A DNA stretch of 56,285 nucleotides from Oligoflexus sp. GTDB taxonomy: Bacteria > Bdellovibrionota_B > Oligoflexia > Oligoflexales > Oligoflexaceae. This document shows positions 17,211 through 26,711 of this stretch, one piece after another; positions within the stretch are counted from its first letter, which is position 1; every line of letters begins with the position of its first letter. Location: NCBI GenBank assembly GCA_014377445.1, contig JACMPP010000107.1:1-56285 (forward strand), written 5' to 3'. The notes under the pieces were generated by a model. It was given only the letters and a program-made list of their open reading frames with translations, had not been told where the DNA came from and did no database searches. The position numbers and the translations under genes were made by a program.

Positions 17211-18506
17211 TTATTCCGTGAGCGCGCGGCCGATGTTGAGGCGGCCTCCGCTGACAACTTTCGCTTTCAAGCCTGAGATCGGATCGACAGTCTTCATCAG
17301 CTGAGCTTTGAGTTCAAAAGCTGTCCAATCCGGGTGGATCGACTTGAGAAGAGCGGCAGCACCGGCTACGACCGGAGCGGCCATGGATGTCCCATCCATA
17401 GATGCGTATTTTGTACCAAGAACTGTCGAATAGATCGCTGAGCCCGGCGCTGCGATATCAACGGTTTTAGGTCCGTAGTTGGAGTAGATGGCCAAACCAT
17501 CAAAAATGTTGGTTGCAGCGACGGAAAGAATACCGTCGAGATCATAACCAGCAGGCAGGATCTGTCTTGTATCATTGTTTCGCGCGTCGTTGCCCGCAGC
17601 CGCCACGAAGAGACCGCCGTGGTCGGTATAAGCTGTAATCGCTGTTTTCAGGATCTCGCCGGTTGGATCCGTTGGATCACTCCCGTCGGCTGGTCCGCCC
17701 CAACTGTTGCTCGTGATGGGAAAGCCCATCTTGGTGGCGTATTCGATCGCAGCAACCGCTCCGGCTGTATCGCCTTCACCGGTTTTACCGTTGATGAACT
17801 TCAGTCCGACAAAGGTTACGTTCCAGTTGACGCCTGATCCACCGACGGCGTTATCGCCTCTGGCTCCAATGATGCCGGCGCAGTGTGAGCCGTGACCATT
17901 GTCGTCCATTGGATCGTTGTCGTTATTCACAAAATCCCAACCGCGCACGTCGTCGATATAACCGTTGGCATCATCGTCTTTGCCGTTGGTGGCTTTGTCT
18001 TTGCCATTGGCATCGAGTCCGCTCTCGCCGACGTTGGTCCAATAGTTGTCGATCAAATCGGGGTGCTTATAGTTAACGCCTGTGTCGATCACAGCCACAA
18101 CAATGCTTTTATCGCCTGTTGATACGTCCCAAGCCGCAGCGCTCTTGATAAATTTATGAAAATACTGACTGCCGAACTTCGGATCATCTGGTGTTTTCAT
18201 GATTTTGAAAATATTGTTAGCCTGGATGAACTCGACGTCTGGGTTGTTTTTCAGACTTTCGAGGACCGATTTCGAACGATTGGCGGTCGACTTGATCAAA
18301 AAGGAAGGGGAGGATTCGAAGGCTCGAAGCTGAGTAACACCCAGTTGGCGGAAAAAAGCACGGTTTTGTACGATTCCATCTTTAAAGCGGACGATATACT
18401 CATCAGCACGGTGTGGCTGTCCAAAGCCAATGACACGTGCTTCTGAATAAGCCTGTCCAGCAAAACTCGAAGCCAAAAACAACGCAGCAGCTATTGATCT
18501 TCTCAT
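17211..18506 (-). CDS. Subtilisin-like serine protease (S8), secreted
   Basis: 431 residues. A signal peptide (about 1-21, ending G-Q-A-Y-S) is followed by an inhibitor I9-like propeptide (Y-I-V-R-F-K-D-G, about 35-100). The catalytic domain has Asp in A-V-I-D-T-G-V-N-Y, His in N-G-H-G-S-H-C-A-G and Ser in G-T-S-M-A-A-P-V-V-A-G; the oxyanion Asn is in A-A-A-G-N-D-A-R. D-A-N-G-K-D-K-A-T-N-G-K-D-D-D-A-N-G between Asp and His looks like a calcium-binding loop. It is exported and would mature by autoproteolysis. Confidence 0.93.
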   Translation of the reverse strand: MRRSIAAALFLASSFAGQAYSEARVIGFGQPHRADEYIVRFKDGIVQNRAFFRQLGVTQLRAFESSPSFLIKSTANRSKSVLESLKNNPDVEFIQANNIFKIMKTPDDPKFGSQYFHKFIKSAAAWDVSTGDKSIVVAVIDTGVNYKHPDLIDNYWTNVGESGLDANGKDKATNGKDDDANGYIDDVRGWDFVNNDNDPMDDNGHGSHCAGIIGARGDNAVGGSGVNWNVTFVGLKFINGKTGEGDTAGAVAAIEYATKMGFPITSNSWGGPADGSDPTDPTGEILKTAITAYTDHGGLFVAAAGNDARNNDTRQILPAGYDLDGILSVAATNIFDGLAIYSNYGPKTVDIAAPGSAIYSTVLGTKYASMDGTSMAAPVVAGAAALLKSIHPDWTAFELKAQLMKTVDPISGLKAKVVSGGRLNIGRALTE

Positions 18507-18734
18507 GATCGCTCCCTTCGAAGAAATTTGGAATTTTGACTATCCATAAAATTGCACGACTTTGTGATGGCGTCAATTCAAACGTTCCTAATAACTTGAA
18601 AAAAAGTCAAAAGTTGCTGTTGTCTCGAATCGATGATGAGGAAAGCGAAGCGTAGGCGGCGCTTGAAAAATACATTATAATTATTTCACGGGATGTTCAA
18701 TTTTTCAGGTCTAAAATCGAGCGAGAGGATAAAT

Positions 18735-19889
18735 ATGAACAAACGAATCCTTTCCCTTTGCGCTCAATCCAAACGAGATGCCGTAAAACGAGCGATGATG
18801 GGTCACTTCAAAGTGAGCTTTATCAGTGTTTTGGGTGAAGTGAGCAATGCCATCAACGATTTGAAACCCGATCTCTTTATTCATGACTGGCACGCGCAGG
18901 AGGAATCCCAGGCTCGTCAATTCCATATCAAATTCGGTCAGAGTACGGCCGCGATTGATATGTCGCGCATTATCCTCGTTCCCGAGGTGACCCCGCAGCT
19001 AATCGCTTTTGCCAGCGATTCGATGGTGGAGCGCTTTCACGCCTACAGTGCGATTCCCCTGACCCTGCTCAATGAAGCCAAGATGCTTCTCGATGCCAAG
19101 GAAGGCAACGAGCTGCAGAAGTTTCTCAGAGAATCCAAGCTTTCAACTTTTAACTACAATCAGCAGCAGATCGATCAGAAGATCGAAAACCTTTATGAAA
19201 AATATAGTCACGATCCTAAAGTCAAGATGGAATACGCAAACCTTCTGCTCCGGCAGGGGCATTTGCAAAAGTCGGTGGTCCTCGCCCAGGAGTTGATGAA
19301 TAAGGATCCGACGAATCTTCGGGCCAACAATCTCCTGGCCCGCATCAAGATGAAGATGGGGCAGTTCGACGAAGCTTTGGTTCTACTCAACAAAGCGAAT
19401 ATTCTCAGTCCGGCAAACCCGGCCCGTCTCGTGATGCTGGGCGACGCGTTCTTTGGGAAAGGGGATCTGGACACCGCACTCCAAAATTATCATCAGGCGA
19501 TGCATCTGGATTCCGACTACTCGCGCGAGGCGGGGAGACAGGTCGGACGCATCAAGCTGGCCCAAGGCGAGCTTGAAGAAGCCGTCATGTTTTTTAAAAG
19601 TGCTGTTTCTGAAGATGAGTCGGCGGGTTTCTTTAACAATGCAGCCGTGCAGGCCGCGCGGGCTCAGGATTATTCGGGCGCCTTGAAGCTCTACGAGTCC
19701 GCTCTTCACACCTTGAAGACCGATCGTCTGAAGCCCACGATCTATTACAATATCGCTCTTTCGCATCTCCGCCTGTCCGAAAGCGAACCGGCGATGAAGG
19801 CTCTGAAACGAGCCCTGCACTTCGATGCGAATCATGAGAAAGCCCAGGGTCTCATGCAAAAGCTCAAAGGGACGAAGGCAGCTTCGTAG
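18735..19889 (+). CDS. TPR-repeat protein with receiver-like N-terminus
   Basis: 384 residues from ATG at 18735, preceded by GAGAGGA. Residues 1-130 resemble a degenerate response-regulator receiver (I-L-S-L-C-A-Q-S-K-R, then L-K-P-D-L-F-I-H-D-W and I-I-L-V-P-E) but the phospho-acceptor region is not canonical. From about 155 there are five or six tetratricopeptide repeats (for example L-R-A-N-N-L-L-A-R-I-K-M-K-M-G-Q-F and Y-Y-N-I-A-L-S-H-L-R-L). It is probably a scaffold protein in a signalling or assembly complex. Its last 26 bases overlap the end of the convergent MFS gene. Confidence 0.75.
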   Translation: MNKRILSLCAQSKRDAVKRAMMGHFKVSFISVLGEVSNAINDLKPDLFIHDWHAQEESQARQFHIKFGQSTAAIDMSRIILVPEVTPQLIAFASDSMVERFHAYSAIPLTLLNEAKMLLDAKEGNELQKFLRESKLSTFNYNQQQIDQKIENLYEKYSHDPKVKMEYANLLLRQGHLQKSVVLAQELMNKDPTNLRANNLLARIKMKMGQFDEALVLLNKANILSPANPARLVMLGDAFFGKGDLDTALQNYHQAMHLDSDYSREAGRQVGRIKLAQGELEEAVMFFKSAVSEDESAGFFNNAAVQAARAQDYSGALKLYESALHTLKTDRLKPTIYYNIALSHLRLSESEPAMKALKRALHFDANHEKAQGLMQKLKGTKAAS

Positions 19890-21027
19890 CCTCCGACGCT
19901 CGAACGTTTTGGAAGAGAAGACCCAGCGCTATCGTAAGCAAAACAGGGCAGAGCACAAAGGCGTTCTCGATGCCCAGAACATCGGCGATCGATCCCACCG
20001 ACTGATGCATGAGAGCCAGCATCGCCTGGATTGCAATAAAGACATAAATCGTCATCGCCTTCCAATCGTCAGGAAACTGGCGACTGATTCTTGCCATGCA
20101 AAGCGGGAAGAATGGGCCAAGCAAGCCTATGAAAGGCAGAGCGGTCGTGATTCCTCTTTGGCCCAGGATCGAAGCGATGATGCCTGCGATCAGGGAGGCT
20201 ACGAGAATCCTGGTCTCCCATTTGGGTTTGACGAAGAGGAAGCATAAGAAACGAGTCGCCCCGATCAAAGCAAAGAATCCCATTCCATAGACAGCGGCCA
20301 CTTCCGGCGGCTTGCCCTGATGCCCGACGATGAGGGTGCTCATCCACATCGAGGCCAGCACTTCTCCGCCCACATAAATCGCAAAAAGCGCGGCTACGAG
20401 ATAGGCCTGCACGCTCAACTTCTTTTTTTCCTGGACAGGCAGCGGGGCGAAGGGCTCGCTGGGGAGAAGGATATAGAAGGCTATGCCCAGAATAAAGATT
20501 GCGACCGAGCAGCCTACGAGCATCCAGGACCAATCGAGATCGAGGCGAATCAGATTGCGAAAGGCAAGGGGAGCGAGCAGGGAGCCGATTCCATACATCA
20601 TCTGCTGAAGGGACAGGTGACGCCCCCGGAGATGACTGGGGCTGCCTTTGATTGTCAGGATGTTGGTCATCGTGCCCATGAGCGTAACGGCCGATCCCAT
20701 CAAAGCGCCCAGTAGGAGAAGAGTCGCCACGGAATCAACGAAAGGCGCTACGATACCGGGAACGAGACAAAAAAGAGCGATGCCCAGCGCCACCTGTCTC
20801 TCGCTTTTGCGTTTGAGAAAATAGCCGAGACTAAAGGTTGAAATCACCGCAGCGATGCAGCCGATCGTTAAAAACGTTCCGGCTGTCTCGTAGGGTATTT
20901 TGAGTTTGGCGCAAAGGACGGGAAGTATGGGGCCGCGGCTGTTATCCAAAAAAGAGATGACAAAGAGCGAGGCGAAGCCCGAAATCAAGAAACCGAGATG
21001 TCCGTTATCGGACTCACTCCGTGACAT
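19864..21027 (-). CDS. MFS transporter
   Basis: 387 residues with about 12 hydrophobic helices. G-Y-F-L-K-R-K-S-E-R-Q in loop 2-3 is the MFS motif A position. The substrate is unknown. It lies 9 bases downstream of the rlmI-like gene, so it is co-transcribed with it. Its final codons overlap the TPR gene in antisense. Confidence 0.8.
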   Translation of the reverse strand: MSRSESDNGHLGFLISGFASLFVISFLDNSRGPILPVLCAKLKIPYETAGTFLTIGCIAAVISTFSLGYFLKRKSERQVALGIALFCLVPGIVAPFVDSVATLLLLGALMGSAVTLMGTMTNILTIKGSPSHLRGRHLSLQQMMYGIGSLLAPLAFRNLIRLDLDWSWMLVGCSVAIFILGIAFYILLPSEPFAPLPVQEKKKLSVQAYLVAALFAIYVGGEVLASMWMSTLIVGHQGKPPEVAAVYGMGFFALIGATRFLCFLFVKPKWETRILVASLIAGIIASILGQRGITTALPFIGLLGPFFPLCMARISRQFPDDWKAMTIYVFIAIQAMLALMHQSVGSIADVLGIENAFVLCPVLLTIALGLLFQNVRASEATKLPSSL

Positions 21028-21036
21028 TCTCTTCTC

Positions 21037-22221
21037 CTAGGGAGTCGTTATTTTGCGGCAGATGAATCCCTTGAGGTAGAGAGACTCAGGGAAGGTCAGG
21101 AGCACTGGATGATCGTCTGACTGGGAAAGGTGCTCGAGAACCTGGATCTCGCACTGAGCGTCGACACCGGCACCAAACAAAACTTTTTGGAACAAATCGC
21201 GGCTTAAAAGGCCCGAACAGGAGAAGGTTACGAGAATGCCATTTTCACTCAGGAGTTGAAGCGCGATGAGGTTGAGGTCTTTGTAACCCCGGCAGGCGCG
21301 ATCGATATGTTTGCGGTCACTCACGAACTTCGGCGGATCCATGACGATCAAATCGAAGGTTTCGCCCGCATCCCTCAGCTCACGCAGATATTTGAATACA
21401 TCGGCCTGAACCGTCGAGTGCAGGCTGGAATCAAGACAATTTCTCGCGACGTTGCCTTCCGCGATGTTGAGAGCGGGACGACTTTCGTCGACGCTGATGA
21501 CTTCACGCGCGCCGCCTTTGAGAGCGGCCAGGCTGAAGCCACCGGTGTAAGAGAAGCAGTTGAGGACGCGGCGGCCCTTGGAATAATCCTGAACCATGCG
21601 GCGGTTGCTGCGCTGATCGAGATAAAAGCCGGTTTTGTGACCGTCCCAGATATCAACGAGGAGACGAATACCGTGCTCGATGATTTCGACGCCACCCTCG
21701 GGAATCGTACCTTTGATGAGTGTCTTGCGTTCTTCCATGCCTTCTTTTTTGCGAATCGCTTCATCGCTGCGTTCAACGATGATATCGACTCTAAAGACTT
21801 CGTCGAGAAGCTCGACCAAGACCGGACGCATGCTTTCCATGCCCTGAGTCAGGATCTGGAAGACGAGAGCGTTGCTATAGAGGTCGACGATGAGGCCGGG
21901 CAGGAGATCAGCTTCCGAAGCGACGATGCGAGCGGCGGTTTGATCAGGACCAAGGAGGCTCTGACGTCTTTCAAGAGCGGCGATCAAGCGGTGGCGAAGG
22001 CTTTCGCGATCCCAGGTTTCGCCCGCTTTCCAACTGACGACACGCGCCGCAAGCGAACTTTGGGGATTGAAGTAGGCGAGGGCCAGGAATTGGTTTTTGT
22101 GGTCGCGAACTTCAAAAGTCCCGCTGTCTTTGGGAGCGTGTTGAATAGCGCCGGAGAAGACCCATGGGTGGCGGTTGCGAAGTGATTTTTCTTTGCCAGC
22201 TTTTAACATGATCTTTTGCAT
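21037..22221 (-). CDS. rlmI: PUA/Rossmann 23S rRNA m5C methyltransferase (RlmI-like)
   Basis: 394 residues from ATG at 22221, preceded by GAGAGG; an upstream extension to 22278 is not needed. The N-terminal PUA domain begins K-I-M-L-K-A-G-K-E-K-S-L-R-N-R-H-P-W-V-F-S-G-A-I. The methyltransferase part has V-L-N-C-F-S-Y-T-G-G-F-S (SAM loop), V-D-E-S-R-P, and M-D-P-P-K-F-V. C-S-G follows near residue 350. RlmI methylates C1962 of 23S rRNA in E. coli. About 395 residues matches the family. First gene of an operon with the MFS transporter. Confidence 0.85.
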   Translation of the reverse strand: MQKIMLKAGKEKSLRNRHPWVFSGAIQHAPKDSGTFEVRDHKNQFLALAYFNPQSSLAARVVSWKAGETWDRESLRHRLIAALERRQSLLGPDQTAARIVASEADLLPGLIVDLYSNALVFQILTQGMESMRPVLVELLDEVFRVDIIVERSDEAIRKKEGMEERKTLIKGTIPEGGVEIIEHGIRLLVDIWDGHKTGFYLDQRSNRRMVQDYSKGRRVLNCFSYTGGFSLAALKGGAREVISVDESRPALNIAEGNVARNCLDSSLHSTVQADVFKYLRELRDAGETFDLIVMDPPKFVSDRKHIDRACRGYKDLNLIALQLLSENGILVTFSCSGLLSRDLFQKVLFGAGVDAQCEIQVLEHLSQSDDHPVLLTFPESLYLKGFICRKITTP

Positions 22222-22327
22222 GGGAGGCCCTCTCGCTATGGAAGGGCGACAATCTAGCAGAAAGCTCGAAAAAGCCAAGGAATATTAGGCGTAGGATCCA
22301 TAAAAGATCCAGACCGCGGCTATAGGC

Positions 22328-23215
22328 TTATTTTGTGGGGTTGTTGATGCGGAAAGTTGTTTCCAATTTTGTGTCGCAGACGACCTGAGTCAGAGACTTG
22401 TCCGCCTGGAGACTGAAACAGTATTGACTCTTCACACTCTGGAGCAAGAAGTCCGTGTCGTTCAAGCCGAGTACATAGAATTGTTGGGCTTTATCGGTCA
22501 GGCTACAGGTTGTCTGGATAAGCTTGGCGCCGAGGTCCAAGGAGCCTTTTTCGACGGCAAAACATTTCTGGCTGCTTTGCGGCATGATGCGATAGGCGCC
22601 GCTCTCGTCCGCCTTATCAAAAAGGAAGGACTGGTGCGCTTCGGATTTGCAGGTGCCCATTCCGAGCAAAGCGTTGTCGGCATTGCTCTTATTTTGCACT
22701 TCGAGACATTGGTCGCCCTTGAACATCACGAAGGGTCCGAGAGGAGCGACCTTGGTTTGGGTCTTAGTCTCACCTGTTATCGGCTCGTCTTTCTTACGTT
22801 CTGCTTCGCGCTCTTTGGCTTTGGCCAGTTCTTTTTTAAGTTCTTCATTGCGGGTGCGCGCTTCATCCAAAGCTTTTTGGGTCTCGGCGAGCTTGTCGCT
22901 CAGTTCTTTTTCACGACGCGAAAGACCATTTTTTTCGGCTTCAGCCGCAGCTATCTTTTCGTTGAGTTGTTCTCTTTGTTCGGAACTTAGATTTTTGGAG
23001 TTCGCGAGCGAATCCTTAAGCATCACGATCGCCGCATCGAGCTCGGTCTGGCGCTTGAGATTGGCTGAGCGCTCCTCTTCGATCGATCGGGCCGAAGTGA
23101 TGTCACCCGTGCCTGGAAGGGTGATGTTATTGGTGTCAGTTAGCTCTAGTTCGGTCCTCTTACAGGAAGAAGCCAGCAGGAGAAGGAGGAAGAGTTTTTG
23201 ATGCCAATGTTTCAT
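22328..23215 (-). CDS. Lipoprotein with coiled coil and ricin-type lectin-like domain
   Basis: 295 residues. Lipobox L-A-S-S-C gives Cys18. Residues 45-145 form a strong coiled coil (heptads rich in E, K, L, A). The C-terminal 130 residues resemble a beta-trefoil ricin-B fold: repeated C-x-x-V/F segments (G-D-Q-C-L-E-V-Q, K-C-F-A-V-E, Y-C-F-S-L-Q) each followed by a cysteine about 20 residues later and Q-x-F/Y positions. This would display a sugar- or surface-binding domain on a stalk. The target is unknown. Confidence 0.75.
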   Translation of the reverse strand: MKHWHQKLFLLLLLASSCKRTELELTDTNNITLPGTGDITSARSIEEERSANLKRQTELDAAIVMLKDSLANSKNLSSEQREQLNEKIAAAEAEKNGLSRREKELSDKLAETQKALDEARTRNEELKKELAKAKEREAERKKDEPITGETKTQTKVAPLGPFVMFKGDQCLEVQNKSNADNALLGMGTCKSEAHQSFLFDKADESGAYRIMPQSSQKCFAVEKGSLDLGAKLIQTTCSLTDKAQQFYVLGLNDTDFLLQSVKSQYCFSLQADKSLTQVVCDTKLETTFRINNPTK

Positions 23216-23553
23216 AGAGGAACCCCGTCTTTTTATAGGAGAGCTTCAATACCTTCAATTTCCGTACCAGAATAAAGGCTTTTTGAGGGCCGAAAAGATT
23301 AATCATATCATAGGAATAAAAGCGTGGTTGAGAGGCGGATCGGGGGAAAAGGGAATCAATTGATGACAGTTCAATTAAGCTTCAACAAATCAGAGCTTTA
23401 AGTCCCTGACTAGCACCCTGTCGCTGCCTGGGCTTTGGACAGGTTAAAAACTGTATAAAGCCGGCTTTTCGGACCGGCTCAATTAGAACTTTGCTTCAAG
23501 CTTTCAGTCAGTTATCTTGTGGGTCCCAAAGGTCCCACTGAAAGAGAGTCATC
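23216..23553 (+). promoter_or_regulatory. Intergenic region before the ABC operon, with hairpin
   Basis: 338 bases between divergent genes. AGCCGG (23459-23464) and CCGGCT (23474-23479) form a hairpin about 75 bases before the ABC start codon. It could be an attenuator or an operator. No clear -35/-10 pair stands out. Confidence 0.3.
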
Positions 23554-24390
23554 ATGGTTTTTCTGAAACGCTGCCATTTCCTGTTTATGTCTTTGATACT
23601 TCTGAACGTTTTGCTGTTGGGAATAGGAGCTGTGGCCAAGGGAGAAGATAAAAGCGCCCTCGACAAAATCAAAGCCAACGGCACGCTGCGTATCGGCATC
23701 GAAGCTGGATTTCTGCCCTTTGAAATGCGCACACCGCAGGGCGAGTGGGTTGGTTTTGATATCGATATGATGCAGGCTTACGCCAAATCACTCGGTGTTA
23801 AAGTCGAGTTTGTCAGCAGCAAATGGGAAGGTATCATCCCGGGACTTGTCGCCGGTAAATACGATCTTATCGTATCGGGTATGACGATCAAACCCGAGCG
23901 CGCGAAGGCCGTCCTCTTCAGCGATCCTTATTTTGAAGCGGGTCTGAAAATACTTTTGGCTCAAAAGAATGCGGCGACCATCAAGAACTTTGCCGACCTC
24001 GATAAGAAGGGCAAAGTCATTGCCCTGAAACTGGGCACGACTGGTGATTACTACGCGACCGAACACTTCAAAAATGCCGAACTTCGCCGCCTCGACAGCG
24101 AAGCGGATGCAGCCCAAAGCGTAGCTCTTGGTCGCGCCGATGCCTTTGTCTATGACAAACCCTTTGTCGAAATCTTCGCCGCGAGTCATCCGGGCAAAGT
24201 CGCGACCTTGAGCGACCTGGTTTCGAAAGAGAATCTCGGCGCGGCCGCTAAATTGAAAAATCAGGCGTTGATCGACAATTTCGACGCCTTCCTCGCAGGA
24301 TGGCGCAAATCAGGTGAATACGATAAAGCCTACAAGGCGAATTTCGTCGATCTCACTTGGAAGAGCAAATTTCCAGAAAGTTTGAAGTAA
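23554..24390 (+). CDS. Polar amino acid ABC transporter, substrate-binding protein
   Basis: 278 residues, family 3 solute-binding protein. A signal peptide covers about 1-29. Then come D-K-I-K-A-N-G-T-L-R-I-G-I-E-A-G-F-L-P-F-E-M, the signature V-G-F-D-I-D-M-M-Q-A-Y-A, and later K-L-G-T-T-G-D-Y-Y with D-K-P-F-V. It delivers an amino acid to the membrane complex encoded by the next two genes, which follow at 4 and 5 bases. Confidence 0.92.
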   Translation: MVFLKRCHFLFMSLILLNVLLLGIGAVAKGEDKSALDKIKANGTLRIGIEAGFLPFEMRTPQGEWVGFDIDMMQAYAKSLGVKVEFVSSKWEGIIPGLVAGKYDLIVSGMTIKPERAKAVLFSDPYFEAGLKILLAQKNAATIKNFADLDKKGKVIALKLGTTGDYYATEHFKNAELRRLDSEADAAQSVALGRADAFVYDKPFVEIFAASHPGKVATLSDLVSKENLGAAAKLKNQALIDNFDAFLAGWRKSGEYDKAYKANFVDLTWKSKFPESLK

Positions 24391-24394
24391 TTCC

Positions 24395-25168
24395 ATGCAT
24401 GCAAAGCGTCTGGCCTGGTTCTGGAGCTTCCTGAGTATACTCGCGCTTGGATTGGGCTCCTGGTTGGTCTTACACAGTTTCAATAATCTCGATTACGAGT
24501 GGGATTTTGCTTTTCTCAAAGACTACATTTGGGATCCGGTCAATCAGAGCCCTGGGCTTTTGCTTCAGGGTCTGTGGATCACGCTTAAAGTGAGCTTTCT
24601 CAGTATCGTCTGGGGTACCCTTCTCGGCCTCCTGCTTGGGGGCTTGATGATGGGGCGGGAGCCGGTTTCGCGTTGGTTCGCGCTGATCTTTGTCGATGTG
24701 TTCCGCAATACGCCCGTTCTAGTGCAGCTCTATGTGATGTATTTCATCGTCGGGACCGCGATTGAGATGACGCCGGAAACGGCGGGTATCGTCACTCTCA
24801 GTCTCTTCTGTGCCTCATACGTGGCAGAGATCTTCCGGGGTGCGGTGCTTGAATTCGAAAAAGGTCAGATCGATGCCGCAAAAGCGATGGGACTTGCCTC
24901 CTGGCAGATCGCTTATCACATCGCCGCGCCTCAGGTTCTCCGAAGAATGCTTCCCGCTCTGGTTGGGCAGTTTGTCAGTCTGGTGAAGGACTCCTCGCTT
25001 GTCTCTGTGATCTCCGTCGCGGATATCACCAAATCGGCTTTGAATATCGTCGCTGTCTCCTTCAAAAGCTTTGAGACCTGGTTTGTCGTGGCGATTCTCT
25101 ATTGCATCGTAAACACAGCGCTCAGCAGCTACGGCCGTTATCTCGAACGCCGCTTGAGAGTGGGGTAA
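24395..25168 (+). CDS. Polar amino acid ABC transporter permease
   Basis: 257 residues, HisM/GlnP type. Five or so membrane helices; the coupling motif reads E-I-F-R-G-A-V-L-E-F-E-K-G-Q-I-D-A-A-K-A-M-G (EAA loop). V-D-V-F-R-N-T-P-V-L-V-Q-L near residue 110 is the usual R-N-T-P signature. It lies 4 bases after the binding protein. Confidence 0.92.
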   Translation: MHAKRLAWFWSFLSILALGLGSWLVLHSFNNLDYEWDFAFLKDYIWDPVNQSPGLLLQGLWITLKVSFLSIVWGTLLGLLLGGLMMGREPVSRWFALIFVDVFRNTPVLVQLYVMYFIVGTAIEMTPETAGIVTLSLFCASYVAEIFRGAVLEFEKGQIDAAKAMGLASWQIAYHIAAPQVLRRMLPALVGQFVSLVKDSSLVSVISVADITKSALNIVAVSFKSFETWFVVAILYCIVNTALSSYGRYLERRLRVG

Positions 25169-25173
25169 GGCCT

Positions 25174-25941
25174 ATGACGATGATTGATTCCAATGGAAAC
25201 AAAAGTTTGATCAGCATGAAGGCTGTGAGCAAAAGCTTCAGCAATGCGGGTCATCACAATACAGTTCTTGACTCGCTCGATCTGGAAGTCTTCGAGGGCG
25301 ATGTGCTTTGTCTCATCGGCTCCTCGGGCAGCGGCAAATCCACCTGCCTTAGGACGATGAATGCTCTGGAGACGATCGACAGCGGCCGTATCGAAGTCTG
25401 TGGCATCGACTTCGCGACCTCGAATATGCCCATTCACAAAATTCGCCAAAAGACGGCGATGGTCTTCCAAAGGTTCGAGCTTTTCCCTCACTTGACGGCA
25501 CTCGAAAACGTTGCCATTGGACCGCGTCTCGTAGCCAAGCTTTCCAAGAAAGAGGCCGAAGCGGAAGCGGAGGTGCTCCTGAAAAGAGTGGGTCTAGAAT
25601 CACAGGCGCACAAGTATCCCAGTCAGCTCTCGGGCGGCCAGCAGCAGCGGGTAAGTATCGCGCGCGCTCTCGCCAACAAGCCCAAGGTTCTCCTCTGCGA
25701 CGAGCCGACCTCGGCCCTCGATCCGGAACTGGTTCATGAAGTCACCGACATTCTCCAGCAACTGGCGAAAGAGGGGATGACGATGGTCATCGTCACTCAT
25801 GAGATGCGCTTTGCGAGAAATGTTGCTACGGAATGTATCTTCCTGGAAGGTGGCAAGATCGTGGAGCGGGCGAAACCTGCGGCTTTCTTCGATCAACCTC
25901 AGCACATTCGACTCAAGAATTTTCTGGAACGGCTGAGTTAA
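25174..25941 (+). CDS. Polar amino acid ABC transporter ATP-binding protein
   Basis: 255 residues from ATG at 25174, 5 bases after the permease stop; a longer frame from 25102 would overlap the permease. Walker [11 protein letters not shown]-loop V-F-Q-R-F-E, signature L-S-G-G-Q-Q-Q-R, Walker [13 protein letters not shown], switch His in V-T-H-E-M. GlnQ/HisP-like. The usual Q-F in the Q-loop is Q-R-F-E-L-F-P-H. Confidence 0.93.
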   Translation: MTMIDSNGNKSLISMKAVSKSFSNAGHHNTVLDSLDLEVFEGDVLCLIGSSGSGKSTCLRTMNALETIDSGRIEVCGIDFATSNMPIHKIRQKTAMVFQRFELFPHLTALENVAIGPRLVAKLSKKEAEAEAEVLLKRVGLESQAHKYPSQLSGGQQQRVSIARALANKPKVLLCDEPTSALDPELVHEVTDILQQLAKEGMTMVIVTHEMRFARNVATECIFLEGGKIVERAKPAAFFDQPQHIRLKNFLERLS

Positions 25942-25943
25942 AA

Positions 25944-25985
25944 AAAATAAGAGCGCATAACCCACTGGTCATACGCTCTTATTTT
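25944..25985. terminator. Bidirectional terminator between ABC operon and lipoprotein gene
   Basis: A perfect 12-base stem: AAAATAAGAGCG (25944-25955) with CGCTCTTATTTT (25974-25985), with A-runs and T-runs on both sides. It serves both convergent units. Confidence 0.85.
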
Positions 25986-25988
25986 GCT

Positions 25989-26648
25989 TTATCGCGTTGG
26001 CGGTAGAGGAGCGCTCACGCCGATGCGGGAACTGGCTGCCTCCAGAACCTGTATCTTCACTTTGCTTGGTTCGAGCTCGGGATAGATTTTTTTAAAGAGT
26101 TCGTAATCGCGCGCATAGGAATTTACGATATCCACGTGCGCGCTCTTAAGCGTGGTATGACCCATAAGGCCTTTGCCAACCAAAGGCGTAACACGAAGCT
26201 CGCCGATATAGGTACAGAAGCCCGCTTGGATGTCGAAAGGCTCTGATTGATTCTTAGCGGCTTCGAGCTGGACGGCCTGGCCCACGAACTTTGCTTTATC
26301 CACAAAGTAGGTCCCGACCGGAAGATCGCGCATGTAAACGATACCAGCAAAACCATCCTGATCGAAATCAGTGAGGAAGGTATCGTCTTCAGGGAGACTC
26401 AAAAGACCGTAATCGGCGCGATAGAGCATCGAGAGTTTGCTCAACGCGCTATCACGACTCTTAAAAACAAATTCATAGGTACGAAAATGGGGTTCAACGG
26501 CTTTGTTGCGGCTGATAGAAGCCAGCACGCAGCCCAGTTGTTGGCTCGGATCTGTGACGATATGAGCCGGCAAATTCTTGGTGTAAGGCTTGCTGCAAGC
26601 GTTGCATCCAAGACTCGCCGCGATGAGAAGACAAAGGCCAAGTTTCAT
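25989..26648 (-). CDS. Lipoprotein of unknown function
   Basis: 219 residues. MKLGLCLLIAASLGC gives a lipobox-like S-L-G-C (Cys15), with a further Cys three residues on. The mature part contains F-L-T-D-F-D-Q-D-G-F-A-G-I-V-Y-M and D-L-P-V-G-T-Y-F-V-D-K-A, which suggests a beta-sandwich, possibly with a bound metal near D-F-D-Q-D. No family recognised. Confidence 0.7.
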   Translation of the reverse strand: MKLGLCLLIAASLGCNACSKPYTKNLPAHIVTDPSQQLGCVLASISRNKAVEPHFRTYEFVFKSRDSALSKLSMLYRADYGLLSLPEDDTFLTDFDQDGFAGIVYMRDLPVGTYFVDKAKFVGQAVQLEAAKNQSEPFDIQAGFCTYIGELRVTPLVGKGLMGHTTLKSAHVDIVNSYARDYELFKKIYPELEPSKVKIQVLEAASSRIGVSAPLPPTR

Positions 26649-26711
26649 AATTACACCTCATTATGGCTTATATAGCACAGCCTCGCGCAAAGCCAAGAAT
26701 GGATTTTTCAA

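Noticed and set aside
21256-22185. 309-codon plus-strand open frame
   Set aside because: Antisense to the rlmI-like gene; its sequence has no family character while the minus frame is a clear methyltransferase.
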